NCBI RefSeq assembly: GCF_024347575.1
Contig: NZ_AP025503.1
Coordinates: 2,418,001 to 2,482,000 of the forward strand
DNA length: 64,000 nucleotides
Source: Vibrio pelagius
GTDB lineage: Bacteria; Pseudomonadota; Gammaproteobacteria; Enterobacterales; Vibrionaceae
Direction of reading: 5' to 3'
Below the pieces are notes generated by a model. That model was not told the DNA's origin, searched no databases, and worked only from the letters and a program-made list of their open reading frames with translations. Both the position numbers and the translations under genes were made by a program. Position 1 is the first letter of the stretch. Each line of letters starts with the position of its first letter. Below, piece after piece: positions 20,811-29,100 of this stretch.

Positions 20811-21119
20811 ATGATAGATAATTTATTGGGGATTCTGTTTCTTTGTCTCTTTTGCTTTCTGTTTTGGCAGCAACGCCGACAGTCAGAGCTTGCTAAGGCG
20901 GCGATTGCGAGAAAATGCAAAGAACTCGATCTTCAGTTGCTAAGCGTGGCATTCAGTGGTCATAAATTGAAAATGCGTCATGAGTTAACCACAATTTGGC
21001 GTTGGCACACCGTATATCAATTCGAATTCTCTGCTCTAGGTGATGACTGCTACAAAGGCAGTCTTACCATGGTTGGCTTTCGCGCGATGCGTTTTGAGCT
21101 GCAGCCTCATAGAATGTGA
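20811..21119 (+). CDS. DUF3301 family single-pass membrane protein
   Basis: 102 aa: a hydrophobic N-terminal segment (about 4-18, LLGILFLCLFCFLF), then QQRRQSELAKAAIARKCKELDLQLLSVAF and a small cytoplasmic beta-rich domain ending RAMRFELQPHRM. This fits DUF3301, a family of small anchored proteins of unknown role. Its last 56 bases overlap the 3' end of the convergent acetyltransferase gene, so both C termini are encoded by the same DNA. Confidence 0.88.
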   Translation: MIDNLLGILFLCLFCFLFWQQRRQSELAKAAIARKCKELDLQLLSVAFSGHKLKMRHELTTIWRWHTVYQFEFSALGDDCYKGSLTMVGFRAMRFELQPHRM

Positions 21120-21609
21120 TTTTCTTCTCGCTAAGCTCCGAGTAACGATACTCGTGGTAGGGGCCAAATTCATCTTGTTTGGTCCCAGCAAACTCAAAAC
21201 CTAGCTTGTCTAGCAGTTTAATCGATGGGTTGTGAGTGACATTCACTGTTGCCACTATCTCATTCAGATCCGCTTCAAACCTCGCCATATTAAAGAAGGG
21301 TTTCACCACTTCGCTGGCGATACCTTGATTCCAAAAGCGCTTGTCTAGAATAAATCCCAGCACATCACGACCTTCACTGTGAGAGATAAAGATATGCCCC
21401 ATGTATTCGCGAGTTTGGTTATTAAGAATGGCGCGGGCAAAGCCTTCTTGATCAGATAAAATATGCTGAAACAGACGCTTTGCTGATGAGATGGTATGAG
21501 GTCCATTCATTTCTGCTCGATTTACCGGACAACAGTTAAGCTTGATAAAATCAAGTTCTAGCTGCTCGGTATACGGCACGATTAAAGTTCTTGCAGTCGC
21601 AATCGTCAT
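21064..21609 (-). CDS. GNAT family N-acetyltransferase (RimJ/RimL-like)
   Basis: 181 aa from the ATG at 21609, which has AAGGAG 8 bases upstream; the frame runs 40 codons further but into the small RNA terminator, so the shorter start is right. Has the RimJ/RimL layout: RTLIVPYTEQ at the N terminus, GHIFI and LGFILDKRFWNQGIASEVVKPFF (acetyl-CoA loop), NPSIKLLDKLGFEFAGT and YRYSEL. Substrate unknown. It lies directly downstream of the CsrB RNA terminator and overlaps the DUF3301 gene by 56 bp tail to tail. Confidence 0.9.
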   Translation of the reverse strand: MTIATARTLIVPYTEQLELDFIKLNCCPVNRAEMNGPHTISSAKRLFQHILSDQEGFARAILNNQTREYMGHIFISHSEGRDVLGFILDKRFWNQGIASEVVKPFFNMARFEADLNEIVATVNVTHNPSIKLLDKLGFEFAGTKQDEFGPYHEYRYSELSEKKITFYEAAAQNASRESQPW

Positions 21610-21649
21610 ATCACACTCCTTGTGTGGACAATATTGAATTTGAATAGAT

Positions 21650-22058
21650 AAAGAAAAGCCCCGACACCGAAGTGTCAGGGCTAGGGTCTTACTCGCAGCA
21701 GTCCGGCTACTAATTAATGCTCCATGCATCGTCCATAATAGTGGCTGTAATCCTTCAGCTCTTTCCTTTACTTCGCCGTCCTAGCGGTGTCCTATCGTCC
21801 TGAAAGCTAACAATCCTCGTTAGCGCACATCACTTGTTCCGTGAGCGGTGTCCTTTACATCATCCTGATGTTGTTCCTAACCTTTATCCTAAAGGTGTCC
21901 ATTGCCAATCCGTTGCAGTTAATGTCCTATCAACTGTCGTATCCCTACAATGTCCTTACGCTCCATGCTTGATCACTCATCCTAAGTAACCAAATCTTCA
22001 TCCTGAAGATAACCAAATCCTTGGTGCTTTCCTGTTCCGTGTCAGACTCCTTCCGACA
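21650..22058 (-). ncRNA. csrB: CsrB-family regulatory RNA
   Basis: A non-coding stretch of about 409 nt whose minus-strand sequence carries about 27 GGA motifs by hand count, most in loops of small stacked hairpins such as TTCAGGATGAA and ACATCAGGATGATGT. This is the hallmark of RNAs that bind and titrate the translational regulator CsrA. It ends in a strong terminator (stem AGCCCTGACAC / GTGTCGGGGCT, TTCG loop, T-rich tail). A candidate promoter (TTGTTC, 16 bp, TAAATT) is at 22092-22065. Which of the Vibrio CsrB paralogues it is cannot be told. Confidence 0.93.
21651..21682 (-). terminator. Terminator of the CsrB RNA
   Basis: Eleven-bp GC-rich stem (one G-U pair) with a CTTCGG-type tetraloop context, followed on the minus strand by TTTCTTTATCT. 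It separates the RNA from the downstream acetyltransferase gene. Confidence 0.92.
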
Positions 22059-22064
22059 AGGTTT

Positions 22065-22092
22065 AATTTACGCTTTTTCAGATTCTGAACAA
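22065..22092 (-). promoter_or_regulatory. Candidate csrB promoter
   Basis: On the minus strand TTGTTC (22092-22087) and TAAATT (22070-22065) are spaced by 16 bp, placing the start at about 22058, exactly at the first hairpin (TGTCGG...CTGACA with an AAGGAG loop). Confidence 0.6.
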
Positions 22093-22159
22093 TAGATTGA
22101 TATCACACTTTAAGCTCAGCTATATTGTTAACAAAATAAAACCATTAAAAATCAACACC

Positions 22160-22318
22160 ATGGAACAAGATGAAGTTATCAGCTCGATATCGAAATCGCT
22201 TTATCTTACAGCCTTTGTAAGAGATCTCGCACAAACGAATGTCGCTTTTAGGATTCGCTATCCACAGCTTGAGCGAGTAACATACAAAGAGATGACGTTA
22301 TGGAGGTTAATATGCTAA
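22160..22318 (+). CDS. Small hypothetical protein (52 aa)
   Basis: 52 codons from ATG 22160 (MEQDEVISSISKSLYLTAFVRDLAQTN...), ending WRLIC. Its stop overlaps the start of the next gene by 7 bp, which suggests a real, coupled reading frame. The ribosome site is poor, and the frame stays open 21 codons upstream into the csrB promoter, so the exact start is uncertain. Mixed charge, no signal or membrane segment. No family recognised. It carries the candidate VarA site on its DNA. Confidence 0.5.
   Translation: MEQDEVISSISKSLYLTAFVRDLAQTNVAFRIRYPQLERVTYKEMTLWRLIC
22204..22233 (-). promoter_or_regulatory. Candidate VarA/GacA-type binding site for csrB
   Basis: TGTAAG, six bases, CGCACA at 22216-22233 matches the GacA/UvrY/VarA consensus TGTAAG-N6-CTTACA in 10 of 12 specified bases. 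It is centred about 165 bp upstream of the inferred csrB start, a distance usual for this activator. A 7-bp inverted repeat TCTTACA/TGTAAGA (22204-22222) overlaps it. It lies inside a small ORF on the other strand. Confidence 0.5.
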
Positions 22319-22602
22319 CGAAAGATGTCTCAGACGAGCTAAAAAGTGTCTTGGAAGGACTGCAAGCTCAAGGAAAAGAGCCGACGGTTGCACTGGTCAA
22401 GGCACGTATGAGTACACCGGTGCCAATGCCGGCACTGATAACGACGATTAAAAGCTGGAAGAGTGCCAACCGAGTTCCAAAAGTCGAAGTCGCGGCTCCG
22501 CAAGACAATGCCACCGACAAACTTGCACAACTCGAGCAACAGGTTATCGCTCTTACCGAGCGCGTAACTCAGCTTGAAGCAAAATTAGCAGAGAAAGAGT
22601 AA
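22312..22602 (+). CDS. Small helical protein with coiled-coil tail
   Basis: 96 aa from ATG 22312, which has GGAGG five bases upstream (the earlier ATG at 22300 would put this site inside the gene). Residues 1-60 (LTKDVSDELKSVLEGLQAQG...KEPTVALVKARMSTPVPMPALITTIKSWK) resemble the helical DNA-binding N terminus of KfrA-like proteins, and residues 68-96 form a leucine-heptad coiled coil (LEQQVIALTERVTQLEAKLAEKE). A DNA-binding role is an inference from this resemblance. It overlaps the gene before it and abuts yaiI. Confidence 0.72.
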   Translation: MLTKDVSDELKSVLEGLQAQGKEPTVALVKARMSTPVPMPALITTIKSWKSANRVPKVEVAAPQDNATDKLAQLEQQVIALTERVTQLEAKLAEKE

Positions 22603-23049
22603 ATGATGAAAATTTGGGTTGATGCCGACGCCTGCCCTAAGGTAATTCGAGAAACCATCGTACGTGCCGCAGAACGTACAGGCGTTGAGTGTACCTTTAT
22701 TGCCAACCACGTAGTGCCTGTTCCAAAACGCAATAATATCCACTCGGTTCAAGTACCTAGTGGCTTCGATATTGCTGACAATGAGATCGTAAAACGTACC
22801 GAAGCGGGTGATCTTGTAATTACATCCGATATTCCACTCGCTGATGAAGTCATTACCAAAGGTGCATTAGCACTCAGTTCTCGTGGTGAGCTATATACTA
22901 AGGAAACCATCAAAGCACGCCTTAATATTCGTGATTTTATGGAAACCATGCGCTCTAGTGGAGTACAAACCGGTGGTCCTGCATCTCTGTCACAGACGGA
23001 TCGACGAGAGTTTGCCAATCACCTCGACCGTATTCTTGCTAAACGCTAA
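22603..23049 (+). CDS. yaiI: UPF0178 (DUF188) family protein YaiI
   Basis: 148 aa (147 if the second of two adjacent ATGs is used), starting [22 protein letters not shown], the hallmark of the YaiI/YqxD family with a PIN-like/NYN-like fold. Conserved Asp residues are in [18 protein letters not shown] and [12 protein letters not shown], consistent with a metal-dependent nuclease-type site, but no activity is established. It starts at the base after the upstream stop codon, so the three small genes from 22160 form one unit. Confidence 0.93.
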   Translation: MMKIWVDADACPKVIRETIVRAAERTGVECTFIANHVVPVPKRNNIHSVQVPSGFDIADNEIVKRTEAGDLVITSDIPLADEVITKGALALSSRGELYTKETIKARLNIRDFMETMRSSGVQTGGPASLSQTDRREFANHLDRILAKR

Positions 23050-23127
23050 GAACCCTAGAATCCCCCTCTGAAATAAAATAGGCACTGCTCCGTTCTTATC
23101 TAAAACGACAATAACGGAGTATTGCTT

Positions 23128-23853
23128 ATGATGTCTCGCATTGCCTTATCATTGACTCTCGCTATCACGGCCAGTCCCACCACTTTTGCCAGTGAAGAGT
23201 ACGGTATTGTAGGAGGTAGCCTCACCGTAGGTGAAAGCGTCTTTTCGACCAAAGACTCAGCTCAAGTAGGTGTAACGCCCAACCTTTTCTACTCAGGTCC
23301 CATTGGGTTTGTTGACGGTAGCTTAGCCAATTGGCAAGTCTTACCCTATGTTGGCCTTTCAGGTCAGTGGCGTTTTGCTGAAGTGTCCGACACCTTTACC
23401 GATTTACCCAACGGTATCGAAGACAGAGACGGGAGTGGTGAACTCGGTCTAACACTCGGCACTGTAGGTGCGCGCGTGACCTTTCTGCACGATGTAACCT
23501 CTGAACATAAAGGCTATGAAATTCAGCTACACCTAGGACGTACCCTTGAGACCTGGGACTCTGCATTTACTCTAACCCCCTACTTTGAAATCGACTATCG
23601 TGACGAAAAACTCTCAAATCATCTTTATGGCATAAGCGCAGCAGAATCGACCGCATCTGGCTTAGCCGTCTTTGATGCAGACGGGACATTTGTTTATGAG
23701 GCTGGTGTGATAGGACTCTATGAGTTTACTCCTCACTGGATTGGTATCAGTAAGGCGGAGTTTATTCACCATGATACCAATAGCCCGCTTATCCAAAGAG
23801 ACGTAGGTTGGTCGTTAGAAGTAGGTTTAACCTATCGTTTTGCAGGCCTGTAA
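23128..23853 (+). CDS. MipA/OmpV family outer-membrane protein
   Basis: About 241 aa from ATG 23128 (GGAG eight bases upstream; the frame opens at a TTG two codons earlier). Signal peptide of about 21 residues ending TTFAS, followed by EEYGIVGGSLTVGES and alternating amphipathic strands ending in YRFAGL, as expected for a small beta-barrel of the MipA/OmpV group. The family is linked to murein hydrolase scaffolding and outer-membrane responses; the exact role here is unknown. Confidence 0.85.
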   Translation: MMSRIALSLTLAITASPTTFASEEYGIVGGSLTVGESVFSTKDSAQVGVTPNLFYSGPIGFVDGSLANWQVLPYVGLSGQWRFAEVSDTFTDLPNGIEDRDGSGELGLTLGTVGARVTFLHDVTSEHKGYEIQLHLGRTLETWDSAFTLTPYFEIDYRDEKLSNHLYGISAAESTASGLAVFDADGTFVYEAGVIGLYEFTPHWIGISKAEFIHHDTNSPLIQRDVGWSLEVGLTYRFAGL

Positions 23854-23909
23854 TCTTTTAATATTCGCTATTAGCTCTTCTATTAGTTGTTGTAGTTAAC
23901 TGGTGTATG

Positions 23910-23944
23910 AACAAAAAAAACCTGCACACTGTGCAGGCTTTTAC
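23910..23944 (-). terminator. Bidirectional terminator between the MipA/OmpV-family gene and the AbgT-family gene
   Basis: Hairpin CCTGCACA-CTGTGCAGG with A run before and T run after it, between convergent genes. Confidence 0.85.
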
Positions 23945-23970
23945 ATTGATCATGAATTCACAATTCAGTA

Positions 23971-25557
23971 CTAAGGCGTGTAGTAAGTTGCAGCGCCAGG
24001 ACCGACAGGTAGACCGAATACGAATACCCATACGTAGAACATTAAGCTCCAACCAACGATGAATACGATCGAGTATGGAAGCATAGTTGCAATCAGAGTA
24101 CCAATACCTAGATTCTTCATGTAACGCGTTGCTACTGCAAGGATAAGACCGAAGTAGCTCATCATTGGAGTAATAATGTTCGTTGTTGAATCACCGATAC
24201 GGTAAGCCGCTTGAATCGTTTCTGGAGCGTAACCAACAAGCATTAGCATTGGAACGAAGATAGGAGCTGTTACTGCCCACTGTGCAGAAGCAGAGCCAAT
24301 CATCAGGTTAATGAAACCACACATTAAGATGAATGCGAAGAACAGCATTGGACCTGTTAGACCGATTTCCTGTAGGAAGGTTGCGCCTCCTACTGCGAAT
24401 ACTTGACCGAAGTTAGTCCACTTGAAGAAAGCAACAAACTGAGCAGCGAAGAATACAAGTACAATGTACATGCCCATAGAAGACATAGACTTAGACATTG
24501 CATCGATAACGTCGCGGTCGGTCTTCATTGAACCAGTCACTTTACCATAAACAAAACCAGGAACAGCGAAGAATACGAAGATAAACGCTACGATACTCTT
24601 AAGGAACGGAGAGCCTGCTACCGTGCCTGCTGCAGAGCGTAGTACACCGTCTTCAGGAACAATCGTCCAAGCAAGAAGTGCTGATACTGCTAGCACAGCG
24701 ATACCTGCTAGCTTAAGACCTTTTTTCTCAATGTCGGTTAGCTTGCCCATTGAGTCATTTGATAGGTCTTCAGACGCTTCTTCATCGTTGTATTTACCCA
24801 GTTTCGGCTCAACAATCTTCTCGGTTACAAATGCACCTGTAATTGCGATAAAGAAAGTAGAAACAAACATGAAGTACCAGTTTGATTCTGGACCAACTGT
24901 GTACGTTGGGTCGATCATTTGTGCTGCTGTTTCTGTAATACCAGAAAGCAGCGGATCAACCGTACCGATTAGAAGGTTTGCAGAGTAACCACCGGATACA
25001 CCAGCGAATGCTGCCGCTAGACCAGCAAGAGGATGACGACCCAGAGAGTGGAAAAGCATTGCTGCTAGTGGGATAAGTACCACATAACCTAGCTCAGAAG
25101 CCGTGTTAGAGATGATACCTGCGAATACCACAGTTACAGTAACCATGCGCTTAGATGCGCCCATTACCATGCCACGCATCGCAGCAGATAGTAGACCAGA
25201 GTGCTCAGCAATAGCTACACCTAGCATTGCAACAAGCACAGTACCTAATGGCGCAAAGCCAACAAAGTTCTTAACGAGATTCGTTACGATAAGTTGTAAG
25301 CCTTCAGCATTTAGCAAGCTTACAACGTGGATCATGCCGTCAGCAGCACGCCCTGGAGCGCCTTCTGGACGAGGATCCATAACAGACACTTCAAAGTACC
25401 CTGCGATACCTGAAGTAACTAGAATTGCGACACAGAAGATTGCAAAAAGAGTGATCGGGTGGGGTAATAGATTCCCCAAATACTCAACACCATCGAGAAA
25501 ACGGGTAAAAATAGGTTTCTTTGGCGAGTTGTTTTTTATTGAAGCTGATGAACTCAT
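23971..25557 (-). CDS. AbgT family transporter (p-aminobenzoyl-glutamate type)
   Basis: 528 aa inner-membrane protein with about 11-13 hydrophobic segments. Family landmarks include RFLDGVEYLGNLLPHPITLFAIFC at the N terminus, VIDAMSKSMSSMGMYIVLVFFAAQFVAFF, and SASAQWAVTAPIFVPMLMLVG then GDSTTNIITPMMSYFGLIL near the C terminus, as in E. coli AbgT and N. gonorrhoeae MtrF. Members import p-aminobenzoyl-glutamate or export sulfonamides; which applies is not visible. Start at ATG 25557 with GGAGGGA upstream; the frame opens 28 codons earlier. Confidence 0.92.
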   Translation of the reverse strand: MSSSASIKNNSPKKPIFTRFLDGVEYLGNLLPHPITLFAIFCVAILVTSGIAGYFEVSVMDPRPEGAPGRAADGMIHVVSLLNAEGLQLIVTNLVKNFVGFAPLGTVLVAMLGVAIAEHSGLLSAAMRGMVMGASKRMVTVTVVFAGIISNTASELGYVVLIPLAAMLFHSLGRHPLAGLAAAFAGVSGGYSANLLIGTVDPLLSGITETAAQMIDPTYTVGPESNWYFMFVSTFFIAITGAFVTEKIVEPKLGKYNDEEASEDLSNDSMGKLTDIEKKGLKLAGIAVLAVSALLAWTIVPEDGVLRSAAGTVAGSPFLKSIVAFIFVFFAVPGFVYGKVTGSMKTDRDVIDAMSKSMSSMGMYIVLVFFAAQFVAFFKWTNFGQVFAVGGATFLQEIGLTGPMLFFAFILMCGFINLMIGSASAQWAVTAPIFVPMLMLVGYAPETIQAAYRIGDSTTNIITPMMSYFGLILAVATRYMKNLGIGTLIATMLPYSIVFIVGWSLMFYVWVFVFGLPVGPGAATYYTP

Positions 25558-25946
25558 CAGTTCCCTCCTTGTAGTGATTCCTATGCAAATGTGACAAAAA
25601 TGTTCAAATTGCAGGCGCAGAGTACTCGACAAAATAGTCAATTAGAAATGTAAAATGTTACAAAGTGTGTATTAAATCATATAAATTAACGCCATTTGAA
25701 CAAAAAATTAGCAAATAACACCAAATAAAACAAAAAATACAGTCTTATAATTCATATAAATACATTCATTCTGTTTATATACCGCACCCTAACTACTTGA
25801 TTCAACGTCGCCTAAAATTCCCTCTATACAATAAAAACAGTCTATCGCCGATGAAGAGCTCATCAGAGAAAGAGATCACAACTCAACAAAGAAAAATGTG
25901 ACCTCGTCTCCTAGATTGTTACATGTTCTTCACATGCCAGTGACGC
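25558..25946. other. AT-rich intergenic region upstream of the AbgT-family gene
   Basis: 389 bp with no convincing ORF. The left part must hold the AbgT-family gene promoter; the right part follows the rpmJ2 stop and shows only a weak hairpin (GATGA/TCATC) before a short T run. Very AT-rich in the middle. I see no known regulatory motif that I can name. Confidence 0.5.
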
Positions 25947-26072
25947 TTACTTTTGCACCGCTTTGAATCTTGGGTTGGTTTTGCAGATCACATAAAGGCG
26001 CCCTCTTCGCTTCACGATTTGGCAGTCAGGGTGACGACTTTTCGCACTTTTTAGAGATTTAACGACTTTCAT
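25947..26072 (-). CDS. rpmJ2: 50S ribosomal protein L36, type B (zinc-independent paralogue)
   Basis: 41 aa: [20 protein letters not shown] followed by [21 protein letters not shown]. This is the YkgO-type L36 that lacks the full four-ligand zinc site of the standard protein and replaces it when zinc is scarce. Its ATG immediately follows the L31B stop codon, so it is co-transcribed and coupled with it. The pair mirrors ykgM-ykgO of E. coli. Confidence 0.93.
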   Translation of the reverse strand: MKVVKSLKSAKSRHPDCQIVKRRGRLYVICKTNPRFKAVQK

Positions 26073-26333
26073 TTACTTCTCTCCTTTGCTGAATTGACCA
26101 AAGCGACGTGTAAAGTTCGCCACGCGACCCTCTTTATGGATCACACGCTGCTTACCGGTATAGAAAGGATGTGATTTCGAGGACACTTCAATCGTGAAAT
26201 ATGGGTAGGTGTTACCGTCTTCCCATTCGATAGTACGATCAGTTTTTAGGGTCGAACCAATTAGAAAATACTCATCAACACTCGTATCGTGAAAGACAAC
26301 TGTACGGTACTCTGGGTGAATATTCGGCTTCAT
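26073..26333 (-). CDS. rpmE2: 50S ribosomal protein L31, type B
   Basis: 86 aa starting [18 protein letters not shown], with the family segments [21 protein letters not shown] and no cysteine, so it is the zinc-free (C-minus) paralogue that frees zinc when it replaces the standard L31. Forms an operon with rpmJ2. A Zur-like palindrome and a Fur-like box lie over its promoter. Confidence 0.95.
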   Translation of the reverse strand: MKPNIHPEYRTVVFHDTSVDEYFLIGSTLKTDRTIEWEDGNTYPYFTIEVSSKSHPFYTGKQRVIHKEGRVANFTRRFGQFSKGEK

Positions 26334-26356
26334 TTCTTTACTCCATCATTTAAAGC

Positions 26357-26369
26357 GTTATGATATAAC
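26357..26369 (-). promoter_or_regulatory. Zur-like operator of rpmE2-rpmJ2
   Basis: GTTATGATATAAC is a 13-bp palindrome fitting the Zur core (GTTATA-N-TATAAC type). It overlaps the candidate -10 element (TGTTAT at 26370-26365) and lies 24 bases before the rpmE2 ATG, so Zur bound with zinc would block transcription. Confidence 0.75.
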
Positions 26370-26393
26370 ATATCAAATGATAATCATTATCAA
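26365..26393 (-). promoter_or_regulatory. Candidate rpmE2 promoter
   Basis: On the minus strand TTGATA (26393-26388), a 17-bp spacer and TGTTAT (26370-26365). The -35 overlaps a Fur-like box and the -10 overlaps the Zur-like palindrome. Confidence 0.55.
26373..26391. promoter_or_regulatory. Fur-like box between rpmE2 and trmO
   Basis: TCAAATGATAATCATTATC matches the 19-bp Fur consensus in 16 positions, including the full ATGATAATCATTAT core. It overlaps the -35 of the rpmE2 promoter and is 64 bp upstream of trmO, so it could act on either gene. Confidence 0.6.
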
Positions 26394-26454
26394 AAGAAAC
26401 ACAAGCGGTTTTATGCTATTTTTGCCACAAATCGTAAGTTGAGACGCCTCAAAC

Positions 26455-27150
26455 ATGTACACAATTGAGCCTATTGGTTTTATCGAATCGCCATATAAAG
26501 AGAAGTTTGCCGTACCTAGACAACCAAGGTTAGTGCCTTCAGCGCGTGCTCGCGTCAAACTATCGGGAGCCGCGAATTGCTTGGAGTCTGTGCGGGAAAT
26601 AGAACAATTCAGTCATGTATGGTTGCTATTTCTATTCGACCAAAACTTACAAGCGGGCTGGAAGCCTACAGTTCGCCCTCCACGTTTGGGCGGCAACGAT
26701 AGAGTTGGCGTATTTGCTTCTCGAGCCACTTTTAGACCAAACGGTATTGGCATGTCAGCAATAGAGCTAAAAGGTGTCACACAAGAAAAAAGCCAAACTT
26801 ACCTAGAATTAGGCAGCGTTGATTTGGTTGATGGCACACCAATTATCGACATCAAACCCTACATCCCCTACTCAGATTCTATTCCGGATGCTCTGGGAGG
26901 GTTTGCAGCCGAAGAGCCAGAAGTGTTGGAGGTTAATTTTTCGCAGCAGGCCCAAAGCAAGCTGGCACAACACCCGCAAGCGCGTCATATTATTCAGGTG
27001 ATCAAAGAGGTATTAGGCCAAGATCCTCGTCCCGCCTATAAGAAAGGTAAGCCCGATACCAAGGAATATGCAGTAAATTTGTTCGATCTGAACGTCAAAT
27101 TCACTGTAGAGGCACTTTTCATCAATGTTACTGACATTGAACGCTTTTGA
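26455..27150 (+). CDS. trmO: tRNA (t6A37) N6-methyltransferase TrmO
   Basis: Methylates the t6A37 base of tRNA-Thr using S-adenosylmethionine. 231 aa with the YaeB/TsaA beta-barrel domain: IEPIGFIESPYKEKFAVPRQP at the N terminus, RPPRLGGNDRVGVFASRATFRPN and LVDGTPIIDIKPYIPYSDS, then a C-terminal domain ending in the conserved DPRPAYKKG region. Divergent from the L31B/L36B genes. Confidence 0.94.
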   Translation: MYTIEPIGFIESPYKEKFAVPRQPRLVPSARARVKLSGAANCLESVREIEQFSHVWLLFLFDQNLQAGWKPTVRPPRLGGNDRVGVFASRATFRPNGIGMSAIELKGVTQEKSQTYLELGSVDLVDGTPIIDIKPYIPYSDSIPDALGGFAAEEPEVLEVNFSQQAQSKLAQHPQARHIIQVIKEVLGQDPRPAYKKGKPDTKEYAVNLFDLNVKFTVEALFINVTDIERF

Positions 27151-27250
27151 GATCCTAAATAGGCTGATATTATATGCGGCTAAATCGGATTTATTGTGGC
27201 AAAAGCTACAGTGAATTTTCTTTAATTTATGATGAAACGGATACCATAGA

Positions 27251-28969
27251 ATGCGTACCAGTAACTATCTTCTTTCTACTCTGAAAGAGACTCCAAACGA
27301 CGCAGAAGTTATCAGCCACCAGCTGATGCTACGTGCAGGTATGATCCGTAAGCTAGCTTCAGGTTTATACACTTGGCTACCTACCGGTCTGCGTGTACTG
27401 CGTAAAGTCGAAAACATCGTTCGCCAAGAGATCGACAATGCAGGTGCAGTTGAGACTTTAATGCCCGTAGTGCAGCCGTTTGAACTATGGGAAGAGACTG
27501 GTCGCAGCGAAAAAATGGGCCCAGAACTGCTGCGCTTTACTGACCGTCATTCTCGTCCGTTTGTTCTTAGTCCAACCGCTGAAGAAGTGATCACAAGCCT
27601 AGTTCGTAACGAAGTAAACTCGTACAAGCAGCTTCCTCTGAACCTATACCAGATTCAAACTAAGTTCCGTGATGAGCGTCGCCCTCGTTTCGGCGTAATG
27701 CGTGCACGTGAATTCAGCATGATGGATGCGTACAGTTTCGATATCGACAAAGAAGGCCTAGAGAAATCCTACCAAGCGATGCACGATGCTTACTGTAAAG
27801 CATTCGACCGCATGGGCCTTGAGTACCGTCCAGTACTGGCTGACTCTGGCGCTATCGGTGGTAGTGGCTCTCAAGAGTTCCACGTACTCGCAGAAAGCGG
27901 CGAAGACCTAATTGCATTCTCTACAGAATCTGATTACGCAGCAAACATCGAGAAAGCTGAAGCACTAGCTCCTACTGAAGAAGCTGCGGCTCCAACTCAA
28001 GAGATGGAACTGGTTGACACTCCAAACGCGAAAACTATCGCTGAATTAGTGGACCAGCACGGTCTAGCAATCGAGAAAACGGTTAAGACTCTATTCGTAA
28101 AAGCTTCTGATGAAGTAGACGCAGACATCATTGCTCTAATCATCCGTGGCGACCACGAACTGAACGAAGTAAAAGCGGAAAACCTTCCACAAGTGGCATC
28201 TCCACTAGAGATGGCTTCTGAAGAAGAGATCCGTGCACTAGTAGGCGCAGGCCCTGGTTCACTTGGTCCTGTGGGCCTAGAGCTACCGTTCATCGTTGAC
28301 CGCTCTGTTGCAGTAATGAGTGACTTTGGCGCAGGTGCAAACATCGACGGTAAGCACTACTTCGGTATCAACTGGGGTCGTGACGTTGAGCTTGCTCAAG
28401 TAGAAGACCTACGTAACGTAATTGAAGGTGACCTAAGCCCATGTGGTAAAGGTACACTTCAGCTTAAACGTGGTATCGAAGTGGGTCATATCTTCCAACT
28501 AGGTAACGTTTACTCACAAGCGATGAACTGTGGCGTGCTTGGTCCTGACGGTAAGAACGTTATTCTTGAGATGGGTTGTTACGGTATCGGTGTATCACGT
28601 GTTGTTGCTTCTGCAATCGAGCAGAACCACGACAAATACGGCATCATCTGGCCAGACGCACTAGCACCTTTCCAAGTGGCTATCGTTCCTATGAACATGC
28701 ACAAGTCCGAAGAAGTTAAAGAAGCGGCTGAGAAGCTATACGCTGAACTAACAGCTATGGGTATCGAAGTACTATTCGATGACCGTAAAGAGCGTCCAGG
28801 CGTCATGTTCTCTGACATCGAGCTAATTGGTATCCCTCACACTATCGTGATCGGCGACCGCTCAATGAAAGAAGGTAACTTCGAATACAAGAACCGTCGC
28901 GAAGGCACTAAAGAAGCAATCACAATGGATTCAATCGTTGAGCACGTAACTGCTCAGTTTGCTAAGTAA
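27251..28969 (+). CDS. proS: Proline--tRNA ligase
   Basis: Charges tRNA-Pro. 572 aa class II synthetase of the bacterial type: N-terminal catalytic motifs ([61 protein letters not shown]), an inserted editing domain (about 225-405) that clears misactivated alanine, catalytic motif 3 ([17 protein letters not shown]) and a C-terminal anticodon-binding domain. Strong codon bias, as expected of a highly expressed gene. Confidence 0.98.
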   Translation: MRTSNYLLSTLKETPNDAEVISHQLMLRAGMIRKLASGLYTWLPTGLRVLRKVENIVRQEIDNAGAVETLMPVVQPFELWEETGRSEKMGPELLRFTDRHSRPFVLSPTAEEVITSLVRNEVNSYKQLPLNLYQIQTKFRDERRPRFGVMRAREFSMMDAYSFDIDKEGLEKSYQAMHDAYCKAFDRMGLEYRPVLADSGAIGGSGSQEFHVLAESGEDLIAFSTESDYAANIEKAEALAPTEEAAAPTQEMELVDTPNAKTIAELVDQHGLAIEKTVKTLFVKASDEVDADIIALIIRGDHELNEVKAENLPQVASPLEMASEEEIRALVGAGPGSLGPVGLELPFIVDRSVAVMSDFGAGANIDGKHYFGINWGRDVELAQVEDLRNVIEGDLSPCGKGTLQLKRGIEVGHIFQLGNVYSQAMNCGVLGPDGKNVILEMGCYGIGVSRVVASAIEQNHDKYGIIWPDALAPFQVAIVPMNMHKSEEVKEAAEKLYAELTAMGIEVLFDDRKERPGVMFSDIELIGIPHTIVIGDRSMKEGNFEYKNRREGTKEAITMDSIVEHVTAQFAK

Positions 28970-28994
28970 GCAGACCGTCATCGATTGAAACTCT

Positions 28995-29023
28995 AAAAGG
29001 CTGCCACACGGTAGCCTTTTTTG
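28995..29023 (+). terminator. Terminator after proS
   Basis: Stem AAAAGGCTGCC / GGTAGCCTTTT with a 4-base loop and T run, 25 bp after the proS stop. Confidence 0.88.
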
Positions 29024-29100
29024 TATCTCTTCTTTTTACCTTTCTTAATTCATGATAAAAACTGTATGAAAAAGCGTACCTCAACGAGCTCGCTCGCCAG

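Noticed and set aside
25103..25594. 163-aa open frame antisense to the AbgT-family transporter gene
   Set aside because: Low-complexity, Ser/Pro/Thr-rich product expected from the reverse strand of a membrane-protein gene; no start signal.
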